Assembly (NCBI RefSeq): GCF_020037125.1
Contig: NZ_JAIQDG010000004.1
Coordinates: forward strand, 310,001 to 374,000
Source: Myxococcus sp. RHSTA-1-4
Lineage (GTDB): Bacteria > Myxococcota > Myxococcia > Myxococcales > Myxococcaceae
Reading direction: 5' to 3'
Length of the DNA stretch: 64,000 nt
Each line of letters starts with the position of its first letter. The stretch's first letter is position 1. The translations under genes were made by a program, and so were the position numbers. Under the pieces are notes generated by a model. That model did no database searches. It was not told where the DNA came from and worked only from the letters and a program-made list of their open reading frames with translations. This document shows positions 14,564 through 24,951 of the stretch, in pieces.

Positions 14564-15439
14564 TCAGCCCAGGACGAGGCGGATCTTCTCGCTGCAGATG
14601 AAGTACTCGTCCCCGTCCTCAATCTTCCGGCGCTTGATGCGCTGCTTGTTGTACCAGGTGCCGTTGGAGGACCCGAGGTCCTCGATGATCCAGTCATTGC
14701 CCTCGTGGACGATGACGGCGTGCTCGCGGGACACCTTGCCGGAGTTGATGACGAAGTCGCAGTGCTTGCCGCGGCCGATGACGAAGCGCTCCTTGACGAT
14801 GCGCTCCTGGTCCCCCGACTCGGTGACGAGGTAGAGGGCACCGGCCTCGGGCTCCTCCTCGGCCATCTCGTCCGCGGGCTCCTCCTCGGCCTCCTCGGCG
14901 GGCTCGTCCTCCATCGCCGGGTCCTCGGGCTCGGGCAGCGGCTCTTCCTCCTCCTCCTCGACCATGTCGTCGTTGGGAGGAGGCGGCTCGTTCTTGCCCT
15001 TGATGAGGCGCTCGAGCTCCGCGGCCGTCTCCAGCACGCGCTCGGCCACCTCGCGGCGCACCGGATCATTGTCCAGGCCGTTGGCGGCGCGGTCGTCGGC
15101 GGGAGCGGCGCCCCGGCCTGCCGGGCGGGCCGGCTGCGGGGTGGACTCGGGCTTGGGCGCGGGGGCCAGCACCGGGGGCGCGGCGCCCCGGGCCGGAGCC
15201 GGCGCCGCGGCGACGGGGGCCGGGCGCGCGGGCGCCGCCGCGAGGGCGGGCGCCGCCACGGGCGCGTCGGCACGGCTCTTCACTTCGATGAAGCCGTTCA
15301 GGCGCGCGAACATGAAGAGCGCCTGATTGATCAGCGCATCGCGATCCGAGCCCATCTGCCGGGCCATGTCTTCGTACGTCTCCCACAAGTGGTCGGCGAT
15401 GCCGACCTTGCGGGCGGGGCGGGAGTTCTGATCGATCAT
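14564..15439 (-). CDS. FHA protein with ribbon-helix-helix-like N-terminus
   Basis: In this 291-residue protein, residues 1-55 (VGIADHLWETYEDMARQMGS and the following helix ALINQALFMFARLNGFI) resemble a ribbon-helix-helix-like module. Then comes a Pro/Ala-rich and a very acidic Glu/Pro linker (about 60-200), and a C-terminal FHA domain with IGRG, SREH and SSNGTWYN. FHA plus acidic linker is also seen in the CpaF-like protein of this locus. It is cytoplasmic. It probably reads kinase signals for the secretion system or for gene control; DNA binding is not proven. The start at ATG 15439 fits the conserved region. Confidence 0.8.
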   Translation of the reverse strand: MIDQNSRPARKVGIADHLWETYEDMARQMGSDRDALINQALFMFARLNGFIEVKSRADAPVAAPALAAAPARPAPVAAAPAPARGAAPPVLAPAPKPESTPQPARPAGRGAAPADDRAANGLDNDPVRREVAERVLETAAELERLIKGKNEPPPPNDDMVEEEEEEPLPEPEDPAMEDEPAEEAEEEPADEMAEEEPEAGALYLVTESGDQERIVKERFVIGRGKHCDFVINSGKVSREHAVIVHEGNDWIIEDLGSSNGTWYNKQRIKRRKIEDGDEYFICSEKIRLVLG

Positions 15440-15502
15440 CGGTCTTGACTCGGGTGATTCAGGATGACCCCGACGATAACAGAGCGCCCCCCGCGAGCCC
15501 AA

Positions 15503-17572
15503 TTACTCGAAGGTCACCATGGCGGCGGAGTTGGCGACGTTGTCCCTCAACGCCTGGAGGTTCACCTGGAGGATGCCGTCCGCGGACGGGTAGACGATGT
15601 AGGCCAGGTTGGCACCGCCCGCCTGGGAGGCCACCACGGCGCCAGGCAGGGTGTAGGGCGCCAGGCCGGTGACCGCGGCGTTGGCGCTGGTGTCCACCGC
15701 GAAGACGAAGTTGCGGACGCCGGACGTCACGGAAACCACGTAGCGGTCCCCCCGCTCCAGCTCGCGCCCCACGCCCGTCATCTGGATGTTCAGCGGCGGC
15801 GGCGGCTGGGGGTACTTCGCGGTGTCCTGCACCGGCGGCGAGCCATCCGAGGGGACGATGAAGAAGTCGTTCGGGTGGAAGAAGTACTCGGTGGGGAGCT
15901 CCTGCCGGTACGGCGTGCCCAGCACGTCCCGGGAGAGGACGGCACCGGACGAGTCCTGCAGGACGAAGGGTTGGTCCCCACCAGCACGCACGGTGAAGCT
16001 CGGCAGGCTCTCACACTCGGCCGGAATCGCCTCCGCGTCGCTGATGGCCAGGCGCACGCGGGAGGTGCCGGGAATGGGCTCCACGGCCGCCACCGTCAGG
16101 GCCGTCCCGCACTCCACATCCACGCTCTCCAGGACGATGAGGTCCCCCACCCTCGGCTGCCAGGCGGGGTCCGGCTCCGCCTCGAAGCGCCGCGGGTCGT
16201 TCGCGTCACGCGCCAGGGCGCTCAGCCCCGGAATCGCGCCCTGGTAGATGATGCGGTAGGTCGCGTTGGGGACGGAGCCCTCGTAGAGCTTCGTCTCCTG
16301 AAGCGCCGGGTCCTGCGTCACCACGACCAGGCCCTCCGTCTCCAGCGTCACCTGGGCCTCGTTCCGGTCGCGCAGCTCCAGGGCGATGCCCGGGGTGGCG
16401 GTGGCCAGGTCGAAGTGCCGCAGGTTGTGGGCGGCGAACAGGGTGATGAGGCCGCCAGACGACGGCATGATGCCGAGCAGCGGGACACGGGCATTGTCGT
16501 CACCCGTGCCGTCGTCGAGCACCAGCCGCATGACGGCGTCCGGCACCAGCGTCAGGCCGGTGGGCACTCCCAGGGCCGGGTAGATGGGAAGCATGGGCGC
16601 ATTGCTGATGTCCCGCGCCCGCTCCGCCCGGCCAGGCGTGGTGGTGTCCACCGCCAGCACGCCGGAGCACGCCTGCGTGCCGCCGCAGGACACCTCGTCC
16701 AGGATGCCGTAGACGTACTGGCTGGGCGCGAGCGTCCGCGTATCGCTCACCCGCACCCCGGGGTGGGTGGCCAGCAGGCGCACGGGGACGCCGCCAAACC
16801 CGCCCGACAGGTCCACCGTGGGCGCGGTGGGCTGGAGGCAGTCCGCCAGCGGCCCGGTGTCGGTGATGAGCAGCGTGCGGCCGGAGCGGCCGGAGGCGCG
16901 CCGCGTGGCCACGGCCAGCTCGCCCGGCGTGCTCAGCACCACCATGGACTGGATGGACTCACCGGGCTCCAGGCAGAACACCGTCGCAGGCGCCGGCAGG
17001 GCCGCCGGGTCGATGACGTCGGGGCCGGGCAGGTCCTGGCGCATCACCCTCGCGCCGCCCGTGTCCGCGCCGAGCGAGGGGTCGGGGTCCTGCATGGCGT
17101 AGTACAGGGTGCTGGTCGCCGCCCCCGCCACGTCCCCGGGCGAGCGGGCCGCGAAGGCGGTGACGAGGCTGTCGGCGGTCAGCCGCGCCACCTGCACCAG
17201 CCGCGACCGGTCCGCCGCCACCACGGAGATCTCCGAGGAGCCGGAGCTGCGCGCGTACACATAGGGGCCGGGCACGTCCGCGCCCTCGGCGCTGTAGCCC
17301 ACGTCCCGCGCGAGGGCGTCCGGCCGGCCCAGCACGGGGATGGACAGCGCCTCCAGCGGGTTGGGCGCGGGGATGAACTGCTTCGGATCCGCCGACAGGT
17401 CCAGCACCCGGAGCTCGTCGTTGTCCGACGAGGTGACGAACACCAGGTCGTTGACGAGCGTCAGGTCGTACGTGCCGGACAGGCCGGCGATGCCGGCCTC
17501 GACGTCCGAGCTGGAGCAGGCGCCGGACAGGCCGGCGCAGGTGACGAGGGCTGCGAGGATACCGCGCTTCAC
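15503..17572 (-). CDS. Large lipoprotein, probable beta-propeller
   Basis: I do not recognise the family of this 689-residue protein. A lipoprotein signal (VKRGILAALVTCAGLSGACS) is clear. The body has repeated strands of the type seen in beta-propellers, such as DLTLVNDLVFVTSSDNDELR and YVYARSSGSSEISVVAADRS. The start is set at GTG 17572 because it overlaps the TGA of the upstream lipoprotein gene as GTGA, a classic coupled start, and the signal peptide begins there; an ATG at 17590 would add six residues. With its upstream neighbour it forms a pair of large surface or periplasmic lipoproteins. Confidence 0.75.
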   Translation of the reverse strand: MKRGILAALVTCAGLSGACSSSDVEAGIAGLSGTYDLTLVNDLVFVTSSDNDELRVLDLSADPKQFIPAPNPLEALSIPVLGRPDALARDVGYSAEGADVPGPYVYARSSGSSEISVVAADRSRLVQVARLTADSLVTAFAARSPGDVAGAATSTLYYAMQDPDPSLGADTGGARVMRQDLPGPDVIDPAALPAPATVFCLEPGESIQSMVVLSTPGELAVATRRASGRSGRTLLITDTGPLADCLQPTAPTVDLSGGFGGVPVRLLATHPGVRVSDTRTLAPSQYVYGILDEVSCGGTQACSGVLAVDTTTPGRAERARDISNAPMLPIYPALGVPTGLTLVPDAVMRLVLDDGTGDDNARVPLLGIMPSSGGLITLFAAHNLRHFDLATATPGIALELRDRNEAQVTLETEGLVVVTQDPALQETKLYEGSVPNATYRIIYQGAIPGLSALARDANDPRRFEAEPDPAWQPRVGDLIVLESVDVECGTALTVAAVEPIPGTSRVRLAISDAEAIPAECESLPSFTVRAGGDQPFVLQDSSGAVLSRDVLGTPYRQELPTEYFFHPNDFFIVPSDGSPPVQDTAKYPQPPPPLNIQMTGVGRELERGDRYVVSVTSGVRNFVFAVDTSANAAVTGLAPYTLPGAVVASQAGGANLAYIVYPSADGILQVNLQALRDNVANSAAMVTFE

Positions 17573-19050
17573 GGGGAGCTCTCCTGGCACACGCTGGTGC
17601 CCTGGCGCGGGTCGCGCACCTGCTGGGTGCCGAGCCGCGCTACCAGCCGCGCGTTCTGCGGCCGGTCGAGGTCGGGAATGTCGATGACGGCGATGCGGCC
17701 GTCACTGAAGGTACTGGCGAAGAGGCGGGCCGAGTTGCCCCTCACGTCCGCCACCAGGCCGAAGGGCTGGCTGGGCTGGCTCGGGTTCCCGATGCCCACC
17801 TCCACCTGGGCGACGAGCTGGCCGAGCTCCTCGTCGAAGATGGCCACGGCCTCGTCACCGCTGCCCGTCACCGCCACCAGGTTGCCGCGGCCGGCCGCGC
17901 GGGGGATGACCTCCAGCTCGCTGGAGCCATTGGGCAGCGGCAACGCGGACACGATGCGCACGGTGGGCGTGGAGTCGTCGCCGAGCCCCGTGCCTCCCGC
18001 GTTCACCACGTCCAGGATGACCAGCGTGTCCGGCCCGCGCGCCAGCAGGTAGACGCGCTCGTCCACGATGGTGCGAGGGTCGGTCTCGGACACCGTGCGG
18101 GTGGCGGTCGTCACCACCGCCACGCCCCGCGCCTCGCGGACCGAGTAGCTCTCCTCCAGGTCGGTATTCAGGACGCGGCCGGCGACCTGCCGGTCCACCA
18201 GGCGGAGCCGGAAGCGCGCGGCCAGCGCGCCGAGCTGCTCCGACGAGGAGTTGCGGCCGGAGACATACACGTACCGGCTGCCGATGGCCGTCGCGTGCGC
18301 GGCGCCCGCCAGCCTCCCGTCGGTGCCCAGCGCCACGAAGTTGTCCGGGCTCAGCGCGTCCCGGGTGGGGTCCGCGGCGGGGATGACGGCGAGGTAGGAC
18401 TGGAAGTCGACCTCCCGCCCCGACTCCGCCGGGCCGACCAGCTCGGAGTGGGTCACCCAGACGTGGGCCTCCGGGTTGGTGCGCTCCACGCTGACGCCCA
18501 TGGGGCCGGGGGCGGAGGGTATCCCGTCCTCCGTGGCGCCCGGAATGTCGAGGAGCGAGAGCGCGCCGTCGCGGCAGTCCCGCCCGCTTCCGCCCTGTGC
18601 GCAGCTCAGGCTGATGCCGTCCTCCCCCACGTCGACGGCATGCAGGACGCTGCCCTCGGACCGCGTGGGGACGAACAGGCGCGGTGTGCGGCCGGGCGGG
18701 CTCCAGAGCGTCATCTCACCCGCGAAGCTCTGGATCTGCACGTAGGACTGTTCACCGATGCGCAGGTCGGTGATGGCCGCGGGCTCCTCGGCCGGCTCCG
18801 TGAAGGCCGTGCCGAAGGGGCGCAGGCCCACCGCGTCCAGGTCCAGCGCCACCACCGAGCCGGAGTCGAAACACTTATCGAAGTTGGCGCTCGCCACGTA
18901 GAGGTACCCGTTGGTGGACGGGCCTGCCTCGGGGCGCCAGAAGGCGACCCCACTCGGGTAGACGAGGCGGGTGGACGGAGGAGGCCGGGGCTCGGGGTCG
19001 GTATCGCACGACACGAGCAACAGCGCGGAGGTGAGAATGTAGGCGCGCAT
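17569..19050 (-). CDS. Lipoprotein, probable beta-propeller (pair with the downstream lipoprotein)
   Basis: The 493-residue protein has a short lipoprotein signal (MRAYILTSALLLVSCD) with Cys at about residue 15 and then blade-like repeats such as NGYLYVASANFDKCFDSGSV and LVAVTGSGDEAVAIFDEELG. It resembles the next gene in style and length class, and the two overlap by GTGA, so they are probably made together and may act in one complex. The ATG at 19050 has a GGGGGG/GGAG-rich region just upstream. Unknown function; such proteins are common in myxobacterial envelopes. Confidence 0.75.
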   Translation of the reverse strand: MRAYILTSALLLVSCDTDPEPRPPPSTRLVYPSGVAFWRPEAGPSTNGYLYVASANFDKCFDSGSVVALDLDAVGLRPFGTAFTEPAEEPAAITDLRIGEQSYVQIQSFAGEMTLWSPPGRTPRLFVPTRSEGSVLHAVDVGEDGISLSCAQGGSGRDCRDGALSLLDIPGATEDGIPSAPGPMGVSVERTNPEAHVWVTHSELVGPAESGREVDFQSYLAVIPAADPTRDALSPDNFVALGTDGRLAGAAHATAIGSRYVYVSGRNSSSEQLGALAARFRLRLVDRQVAGRVLNTDLEESYSVREARGVAVVTTATRTVSETDPRTIVDERVYLLARGPDTLVILDVVNAGGTGLGDDSTPTVRIVSALPLPNGSSELEVIPRAAGRGNLVAVTGSGDEAVAIFDEELGQLVAQVEVGIGNPSQPSQPFGLVADVRGNSARLFASTFSDGRIAVIDIPDLDRPQNARLVARLGTQQVRDPRQGTSVCQESSP

Positions 19051-19074
19051 CGGAGGGGGGCGGAGTGTAGGAAG

Positions 19075-19107
19075 GGGCCTCCCCCCGGGCAACCGGAAAG
19101 GGGGCCC
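19075..19107 (-). terminator. Hairpin between glyS and the lipoprotein pair
   Basis: GGGCCTCC (19075-19082) can pair with GGGGGCCC (19100-19107) through 8 bp including one G-T pair, around a 17-base loop. It lies in the 149-base gap after glyS. No T-run. Confidence 0.3.
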
Positions 19108-19199
19108 TCCATTCCCGAGCGCTCCATGGAGGACGCCCCCCTGCCCCCCAGGGAACACACTTCGTTCCGGCTGGAGGGCGGTGCGACAGCGTCCGCGGC

Positions 19200-21311
19200 T
19201 CAGGCCGCCGCGGCCGTCTCGGCCTGAATCTTGGAGAAGTCGGCCACCTGGTTGAACAGGGCGCCAATCTCCGTGAGGAGCCGGATGCGGTTCTCACGCA
19301 GCTCCTTGTCCTCGGCCATCACCATCACCTTGTCGAAGAAGGTGTCGACCGCGGGCTTCAGGCCGGTGATTTCACGCAGGGCGCCGGCGAAGTCGTCCGC
19401 CTGGACGAGCCCCGTCACCGTGTTGCGGGCCTGGGTGAAGGCGGTGTGCAGGTGGCGCTCCGGCTCGTCCACCAGCTTCTGCGGGTTGATCTGCCCGCCC
19501 TTCACGTCCTTGCCCTGCTTCTCCACGATGTTGGCCACGCGCTTGAAGGCGACGGCCAGGGGCTGGAAGTCCGCCCGGCCGACGATGAGGCTCAGGGCCT
19601 CCAGGCGCTTGCGCGCGGCGACGAGGTCGTCGAAGCCGGCGGCCAGCACCGCCTCCACCACGTCCGTGCGGTACTGCTCCGCCCACAGCGCCTTGAGGCG
19701 GGCGCGGAAGAACTCCAGCACCTGCTCGCGCGGGGCGGGCTCGCCGGCCTTGCGCTTGACGTTGGCCAGCTTCGGCGCGAGCAGCCGCAGCGCCTCGTCC
19801 ACCGCGGCGGACAGGCTGAAGCGGTAGCCCCGGCCCAGCACCAGCCGGATGATGGCGATGCACGCGCGCCGCAGGGCGAACGGGTCCGCCGCGCCGGTGG
19901 GCGCCTTGCCGATGGCGAAGATGCCGCACAGCGAGTCCAACCGGTCCGCGATGCCGATGAGCGCACCCGCGTCCTGCGTGGGCAGCGCGTCCTCGGCGCC
20001 GCGCGGCAGGTAGTGCTCGAAGATGGCCAGCGCCACCGGCTCCGGCTCGCCGCCGGCGCGCGCGTACTCGCGGCCCATGACGCCCTGGAGCTCGGGGAAC
20101 TCACCCACCATGCCCGTCACGAGGTCCGCCTTGGCCAGCGTGGCGGCGCGCTCGATGGTGGCGCTCTCCCCCGCCCTGCCCGCCTGCTGGGCCAGCCAGA
20201 CGGCGAGCGAGCGGAAGCGCTCCACCTTCTCCAGGTAGGTGCCGAGCTGGCCCTGCCACACCACGCGGCCCAGCTTCTCCACGCGGTCCATCAGCGGCGT
20301 CTTCCGGTCCTCGTCGAAGAAGAAGCGGCCGTCCGCCAGGCGCGAGGCCAGCACGCGCTGGTAGCCGCGCAGGCTGAGCTGCTCGTCTCGCACCGGCGTG
20401 TTGGACACGGCGATGAACTTCGGCAGCAGCTTCCCCGCGCCGTCCACCAGCGAGAAATAGCGCTGGTGGCTCTTCATCTCCTGCACCAGCACTTCCGGAG
20501 GCAGGTCCAGGTGGCGCGCCTCGAAGCTGCCCACCACCGGGCTGGGCAGCTCCACCAGGTTCGTCACCTGGTCCACCAGCGCCTCGTCCTCCATCAGCCG
20601 GCCCCCGGCCACCTTCGCCGCCGCGGCCAGCTTCTCCACCAGCAGGGCGCGGCGCTTCGTGATGTCCGGCACCACGTGCGCCTTCTCCAGCGCCGCCTCG
20701 TAGTCCGCGGGTGCCTTCAGCTCGATGGCGCCGGGCGCGAGGAAGCGGTGGCCGTAGGTGGTGCGGCCGCTCCTCACGTCGCCGAACACGACGGGCAGCA
20801 CGTCACCGCCCAGGAGCGCCACCAGCCACTGCACCGGGCGCGCGAAGGCCACGTCCACGTCGGCCCAGCGCATGGACTTGCGGAAGTTGACGGAGTGGAC
20901 CGCGGTGTGCAGCGCGTCCTGGAGGATGTCCGCCGCCGGGCGGCCCTTCTCCTCCACGCGCGCGGACACGTACTCGCCCTTGGCCGTCTGCGTGCGGCCC
21001 AGCTTGTCCACGGACAGCTTGAGCCCCTCGGCGAACTTCTCCGCCGCCTTGGTGGGCTTGCCCTGCGCGTCGAAGGCCGCCTTGGCGCTGGGGCCCAGCA
21101 CCTCCTTCACCACGTCCTCGCCCGCGTCCGCCACGTCCTTCACCCACACCGCGAGGCGGCGCGGGGTGCCGAAGACGCGCACGTCGCCGTGCTTCAGCCG
21201 CGCCTCGGCCATGCGCTCGGTGAGCACGCGCTTCAGGTCGTCCAGCGCGGGGCCGATGAACGACGCCGGAATCTCCTCGGCGCCCACTTCCAGCAGCAGG
21301 TCACGCGCCAC
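19200..21311 (-). CDS. glyS: Glycyl-tRNA synthetase beta subunit
   Basis: The 703-residue protein matches GlyS from end to end: [20 protein letters not shown] at the start, [14 protein letters not shown], and the C-terminal anticodon-binding-like domain ending in [19 protein letters not shown]. With GlyQ it forms the alpha2beta2 enzyme that charges tRNA-Gly. Its start overlaps the glyQ stop by 11 bases, so translation is coupled. Length is normal for the family (about 690-710). Confidence 0.97.
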   Translation of the reverse strand: MARDLLLEVGAEEIPASFIGPALDDLKRVLTERMAEARLKHGDVRVFGTPRRLAVWVKDVADAGEDVVKEVLGPSAKAAFDAQGKPTKAAEKFAEGLKLSVDKLGRTQTAKGEYVSARVEEKGRPAADILQDALHTAVHSVNFRKSMRWADVDVAFARPVQWLVALLGGDVLPVVFGDVRSGRTTYGHRFLAPGAIELKAPADYEAALEKAHVVPDITKRRALLVEKLAAAAKVAGGRLMEDEALVDQVTNLVELPSPVVGSFEARHLDLPPEVLVQEMKSHQRYFSLVDGAGKLLPKFIAVSNTPVRDEQLSLRGYQRVLASRLADGRFFFDEDRKTPLMDRVEKLGRVVWQGQLGTYLEKVERFRSLAVWLAQQAGRAGESATIERAATLAKADLVTGMVGEFPELQGVMGREYARAGGEPEPVALAIFEHYLPRGAEDALPTQDAGALIGIADRLDSLCGIFAIGKAPTGAADPFALRRACIAIIRLVLGRGYRFSLSAAVDEALRLLAPKLANVKRKAGEPAPREQVLEFFRARLKALWAEQYRTDVVEAVLAAGFDDLVAARKRLEALSLIVGRADFQPLAVAFKRVANIVEKQGKDVKGGQINPQKLVDEPERHLHTAFTQARNTVTGLVQADDFAGALREITGLKPAVDTFFDKVMVMAEDKELRENRIRLLTEIGALFNQVADFSKIQAETAAAA

Positions 21312-22293
21312 GGGCCACCTCCGCCTTCTCCTTCTTCTCCACGGGCTTGTTGAGCTGCACCGTCTTCCAGTAGTCGCTGGCCGGCTTCCCCTCGAGCACC
21401 GGGGGCTGCTCGCCCACCGTCCACGGCGTCTTCAGCAGCGGGTAGCCCAGCCGCTCGCGCATCTGGAGGTAGCCCTCCGCGCACAGGCGCGCGTTGTCGC
21501 GCACGCGCTTGATGAAGTTGGCGCGCTCCGTGACGGAGATGGCGCCGCGCGCGTCCAGCAGGTTGAACGCGTGCGAGCACTTCAGCGCGTAGTCGTACGC
21601 GGGCAGCGGGAGCTGGCGCTCGATGAGGCGCTTGCACTCCTTCTCGTACGCGTCGAACAGCGCGAAGAGCATCTGCGGGTCCGACTCGTGGAGCGCGTAC
21701 TTGCTCATCTCCACCTCGTTGGGGTGGAAGATCTCGCGGTACTTCACGCCCTTCACCCACTCGATGTCGAAGACGTTCTCCACGTTCTGCAGGTACATGC
21801 AGAGCCGCTCCAGCCCGTAGGTGAGCTCCGCGGAGACGGGCTTGCAGTCGAAGCCGCCGCACTGCTGGAAGTAGGTGAACTGCGTCACCTCCATGCCGTC
21901 ACACCACACCTCCCAGCCGAGGCCCCAGGCTCCCAGCGTGGGCGACTCCCAGTCGTCCTCCACGAAGCGGAGGTCGTGCTCCATCGGGTCGATGCCCACC
22001 TTGCGCAGCGACTCCAGGTAGAGGGCCTGCACGTTCTTCGGCGCGGGCTTGAGGATGACCTGGAACTGGTGGTGCTGGAACAGGCGGTTGGGGTTCTCAC
22101 CGAAGCGGCCATCCGCGGGCCGCCGGGAGGGCTGCACGTAGGCCACGTTCCACGGCTCCGGGCCCAGCGCGCGGAGGAAGGTGTACGGGGCCATGGTGCC
22201 GGCGCCGACCTCGAGGTCATACGGCTGCGCGGTGATGCAGCCCTGGTCGGCCCAGTGCTTCTGGAGCGTGAAGATAAGGTCCTGGAAATACAT
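21301..22293 (-). CDS. glyQ: Glycyl-tRNA synthetase alpha subunit
   Basis: The 330-residue protein is a standard Gly[53 protein letters not shown] and [20 protein letters not shown], which make up the class II catalytic core for glycyl-adenylate formation. GlyS follows with an 11-base overlap. The 83-base gap upstream contains a hairpin (22336-22358) that probably ends the kinase transcript. Confidence 0.97.
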   Translation of the reverse strand: MYFQDLIFTLQKHWADQGCITAQPYDLEVGAGTMAPYTFLRALGPEPWNVAYVQPSRRPADGRFGENPNRLFQHHQFQVILKPAPKNVQALYLESLRKVGIDPMEHDLRFVEDDWESPTLGAWGLGWEVWCDGMEVTQFTYFQQCGGFDCKPVSAELTYGLERLCMYLQNVENVFDIEWVKGVKYREIFHPNEVEMSKYALHESDPQMLFALFDAYEKECKRLIERQLPLPAYDYALKCSHAFNLLDARGAISVTERANFIKRVRDNARLCAEGYLQMRERLGYPLLKTPWTVGEQPPVLEGKPASDYWKTVQLNKPVEKKEKAEVARGA

Positions 22294-22335
22294 GGGTAGC
22301 GGATCCTTCTCGCAGTGCGTCGAAGGAGAAACGCG

Positions 22336-22358
22336 CGGACCCTAGTGATGGGGGTCCG
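22336..22358 (-). terminator. Hairpin between the kinase gene and glyQ
   Basis: A perfect 7-bp stem CGGACCC/GGGTCCG with a 9-base loop lies 19 bases past the kinase stop on the minus strand. A modest T-rich stretch (GTTTCTCCTTC) follows. It could be a terminator or attenuator before glyQS; there is no T-box-like structure. Confidence 0.5.
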
Positions 22359-22376
22359 GAGCGTCAAGGACGACAC

Positions 22377-24677
22377 TCAGTCCTTGTACAGGGGGAGGTC
22401 CGCCAGTCGAATCTGAATCTTCGTCACCTCGCCGGGCTTCACGGGCGCGGACAGGAGCCTGCTCGGCGCCTCCGCGTCCGTGGGGTCGACCACGCGCAGC
22501 CGGTAGGTGCCCACGGGCAGGGGGAACTTCTGCAAGGGGGTGGTGCCCAGCGAGGTGGCCCCGTCGAACACCGCGGCGCGAGGCACCGTGTAGAGCGTGA
22601 TCCACCCGAGCCCGGCCTTCGCCGCGCCCTTGGGCGTGCTGGTGTCCAGCACCTCCCCCAGGTCCTCCGGGTTCTGCGTCACCGTGGTGACGGGCTCCGC
22701 CGGCGGGGTGGCCTCCGGCTGCGTGCGCGCACGCTTCACCGTCCGCCCCGTCCCCGTGTCCGTGCCCGAGGCCCAGTTGGCCGGAGAGCTTCCGTCCTTC
22801 CCCTTGCGGGTCGACGTGCCCGACGCGGGCCGGGTCGTAGACGTACCCGTGGCGGGCTGGGGCTCCTCCACCTTCACATCGGCGGCGACGGCCTCCTGCG
22901 CCGGCGGCTCGGGCGTGGGGGCCGGCTGCTCGGGCGCGGCGCGAGGGAAGCCCGGGGGCGGTGCGGCCTGCTGGGGTGGCGGCCAGGCCGCGTTGGCGGC
23001 GGGGTCCACCGGAGGCGGAGGATCCAGCTCCGCCTTCACCCAGGCCTTCGCGGACTCGTACGCGGGGACGAACTGCGCGCGGACGATGGGCAGTGTCGAC
23101 AGCCAGGCCAGGCCGCCCACCAGCGCGAGCAGCATCAGCCGGCCGAGCCAGCGCGACGCGGGACGCCCGGCCGGGGGCTCCACCGGTGTCTCGGAGCGCT
23201 GGGACAGGCCGGGCCGCTGGGGGCGCACGTTGGTGCGCGCCGACTCCGCGCCGGGGCGCTGGGGCCGGGAGCGCAAGCGCTGCGTGTGCAGGTCGCTCGG
23301 CGCCTCGAGCGGCGCGGTGGTCTCCGGGTCGGACGCCTCCTGCCGGGGTGGAGGCCGGGGCCGGGGCGTGCGCGCGGCCTGCGCCGGCTCCTGCGGCGGC
23401 CGGGGCGTGCGCGCGGCGGGCAGGGAGGACTCGGTGGGCCGGCGCTGCGGCACCGGCTTGGGGCCACTGCCGGAAGACGGGGCGACCCGCGTGGCCACGG
23501 CCGACTCGGTGGAGCGGCGCTGGGGCACGGGCTTGGGCCCGCTGCCGGCGCGCGTGGGCCCGGCGCTGGCGGAAGGCCCCGAGGGCTTGAGGCGGGCGCG
23601 CGGCGCCGTCACCTGCGCGGTGGGCGAGCTGTCCGCGCCGTCGTCCTTCTGGAGCGCGTCGGCCACCTCGCTGACGCGCGCGTCCTCGGCGCTGCTGGCC
23701 AGTTCCAGCAGGGTGCGCGTCTTCTGCCGCTTGTCCGCGAACAGGTCGCCCATCACCGCGGTGATGCCGTCCTCGTCGAACAGCTCCGGGCCGAGCGCGG
23801 CCTCGATGGCGCGCGCCATCTCACGGCCGCTGGTGAAGCGCTGGGACGCGTCGCGCGCCAGGGCGCGCATGGCCACGGCCTCCAGCGCCTCCGGCACCTC
23901 CGGGTTGATGGAGCGCGGGGGCGGGATGTCGCCCTCCGCGATCTGCAGCATCACCGCGGCCTCGTGCGGGCCGTTGAACAGGCGCTGGCCGCACAAGAGC
24001 TCGTGCAGCATGACGCCCACGGAGAACAAGTCGCTGCGGCCGTCCAGGGGCGCGCCCCGCACCTGCTCCGGGGACATGTAGCCGCTGGTGCCCTTCACCA
24101 TGCCCACCTGGGTGCGCCCCAGCCGCCCGCGCGCCTTGGCGATGCCGAAGTCGATCACCTTCACGACGCCGTCGTAGGTGAGCATCACGTTCTTCGGTGA
24201 CACGTCGCGGTGCACCACCACCGCGGGCCGGCCCGAGGGGTCCGTGAAGTGGTGGGCGTAGTGCAGGCCCAGGCAGGCGTCGCGGATGACGCGCCCGATG
24301 AAGCCCATGGGCAGCGCATAGCCCTGGCGGGCGGTGGCCTTCACCACCTGCTCGAGGTTCTGCCCGGGCAGGAACTCCATGGCGAGGTACAGCTCGCCGC
24401 CGTCCTCGCCCAGGTCGAACACCTGCCCGATGTTCGCGTGCGAGAAGGCCGCGGTGATGCGCGCCTCGTCGAGGAACATCTTGACGAACTGATCGTCCTT
24501 CTTGATGTCGGGGAGGATCTGCTTGACGGCGACGAACTTGCGGAAGCCGCCCGGTCCCGAGGTGAAGGCGAGAAACAGCTCCGCCATGCCCCCCATCGAG
24601 AGGCGGGTGAGGATCTCGTACTTTCCGATGCGCCGCCCCCTGTCGGGATCTTCTCCGGCGCCACCCTGCATGGCCAT
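22377..24677 (-). CDS. Membrane Ser/Thr protein kinase with C-terminal PEGA-like domain
   Basis: The 766-residue protein has an active-looking Hanks kinase domain (about 18-300): catalytic Lys K52 in VAVKQ, HRD at 156-158 with PKN, DFG at 176-178, and the GTSGYMSPEQ activation segment. A long Pro/Arg/Ser low-complexity region follows, then one membrane segment (LMLLALVGGLAWLSTLPIV), another Pro/Thr-rich stretch, and a PEGA-like beta domain at the end (GWITLYTVPRAAVFDGATSL, then LPLPVGTYRLRVVD). It senses outside and phosphorylates inside. The ATG at 24677 is used; the open frame runs 110 codons further up but into the divergent gene's region with unrelated sequence. Confidence 0.92.
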   Translation of the reverse strand: MAMQGGAGEDPDRGRRIGKYEILTRLSMGGMAELFLAFTSGPGGFRKFVAVKQILPDIKKDDQFVKMFLDEARITAAFSHANIGQVFDLGEDGGELYLAMEFLPGQNLEQVVKATARQGYALPMGFIGRVIRDACLGLHYAHHFTDPSGRPAVVVHRDVSPKNVMLTYDGVVKVIDFGIAKARGRLGRTQVGMVKGTSGYMSPEQVRGAPLDGRSDLFSVGVMLHELLCGQRLFNGPHEAAVMLQIAEGDIPPPRSINPEVPEALEAVAMRALARDASQRFTSGREMARAIEAALGPELFDEDGITAVMGDLFADKRQKTRTLLELASSAEDARVSEVADALQKDDGADSSPTAQVTAPRARLKPSGPSASAGPTRAGSGPKPVPQRRSTESAVATRVAPSSGSGPKPVPQRRPTESSLPAARTPRPPQEPAQAARTPRPRPPPRQEASDPETTAPLEAPSDLHTQRLRSRPQRPGAESARTNVRPQRPGLSQRSETPVEPPAGRPASRWLGRLMLLALVGGLAWLSTLPIVRAQFVPAYESAKAWVKAELDPPPPVDPAANAAWPPPQQAAPPPGFPRAAPEQPAPTPEPPAQEAVAADVKVEEPQPATGTSTTRPASGTSTRKGKDGSSPANWASGTDTGTGRTVKRARTQPEATPPAEPVTTVTQNPEDLGEVLDTSTPKGAAKAGLGWITLYTVPRAAVFDGATSLGTTPLQKFPLPVGTYRLRVVDPTDAEAPSRLLSAPVKPGEVTKIQIRLADLPLYKD

Positions 24678-24951
24678 GGCGCGCGGGCATGTTAGCCCCG
24701 GGCGCCGCCCGCGCCAATGATCGACCCCCGGAAAGCGCCCTACGTCCCGGGAAGGGCCCCGTCCTCCGGAGGTCTCACGTCGTCCCCTCCCCCACCCTTC
24801 CAGCCCGTCCGTGGAGCGGGAGGACAGCCGGGTGCCGGCCCCCCCGCTTCGCCCTGGCGGGCGCCCCATCAGGTGTTGGACGAAGGTCTCAGATGCGGGC
24901 TGTCCTCCCTGGAAAGGTGTGCTCTCGTGCTGCCTCGGGTTGCCAGATGAG

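Noticed and set aside
22294-22376. T-box or other glycine riboswitch before glyQ
   Set aside because: Only a simple 7-bp hairpin is present; there is no specifier loop or T-box sequence, and T-boxes are not expected outside Gram-positives and a few other groups.
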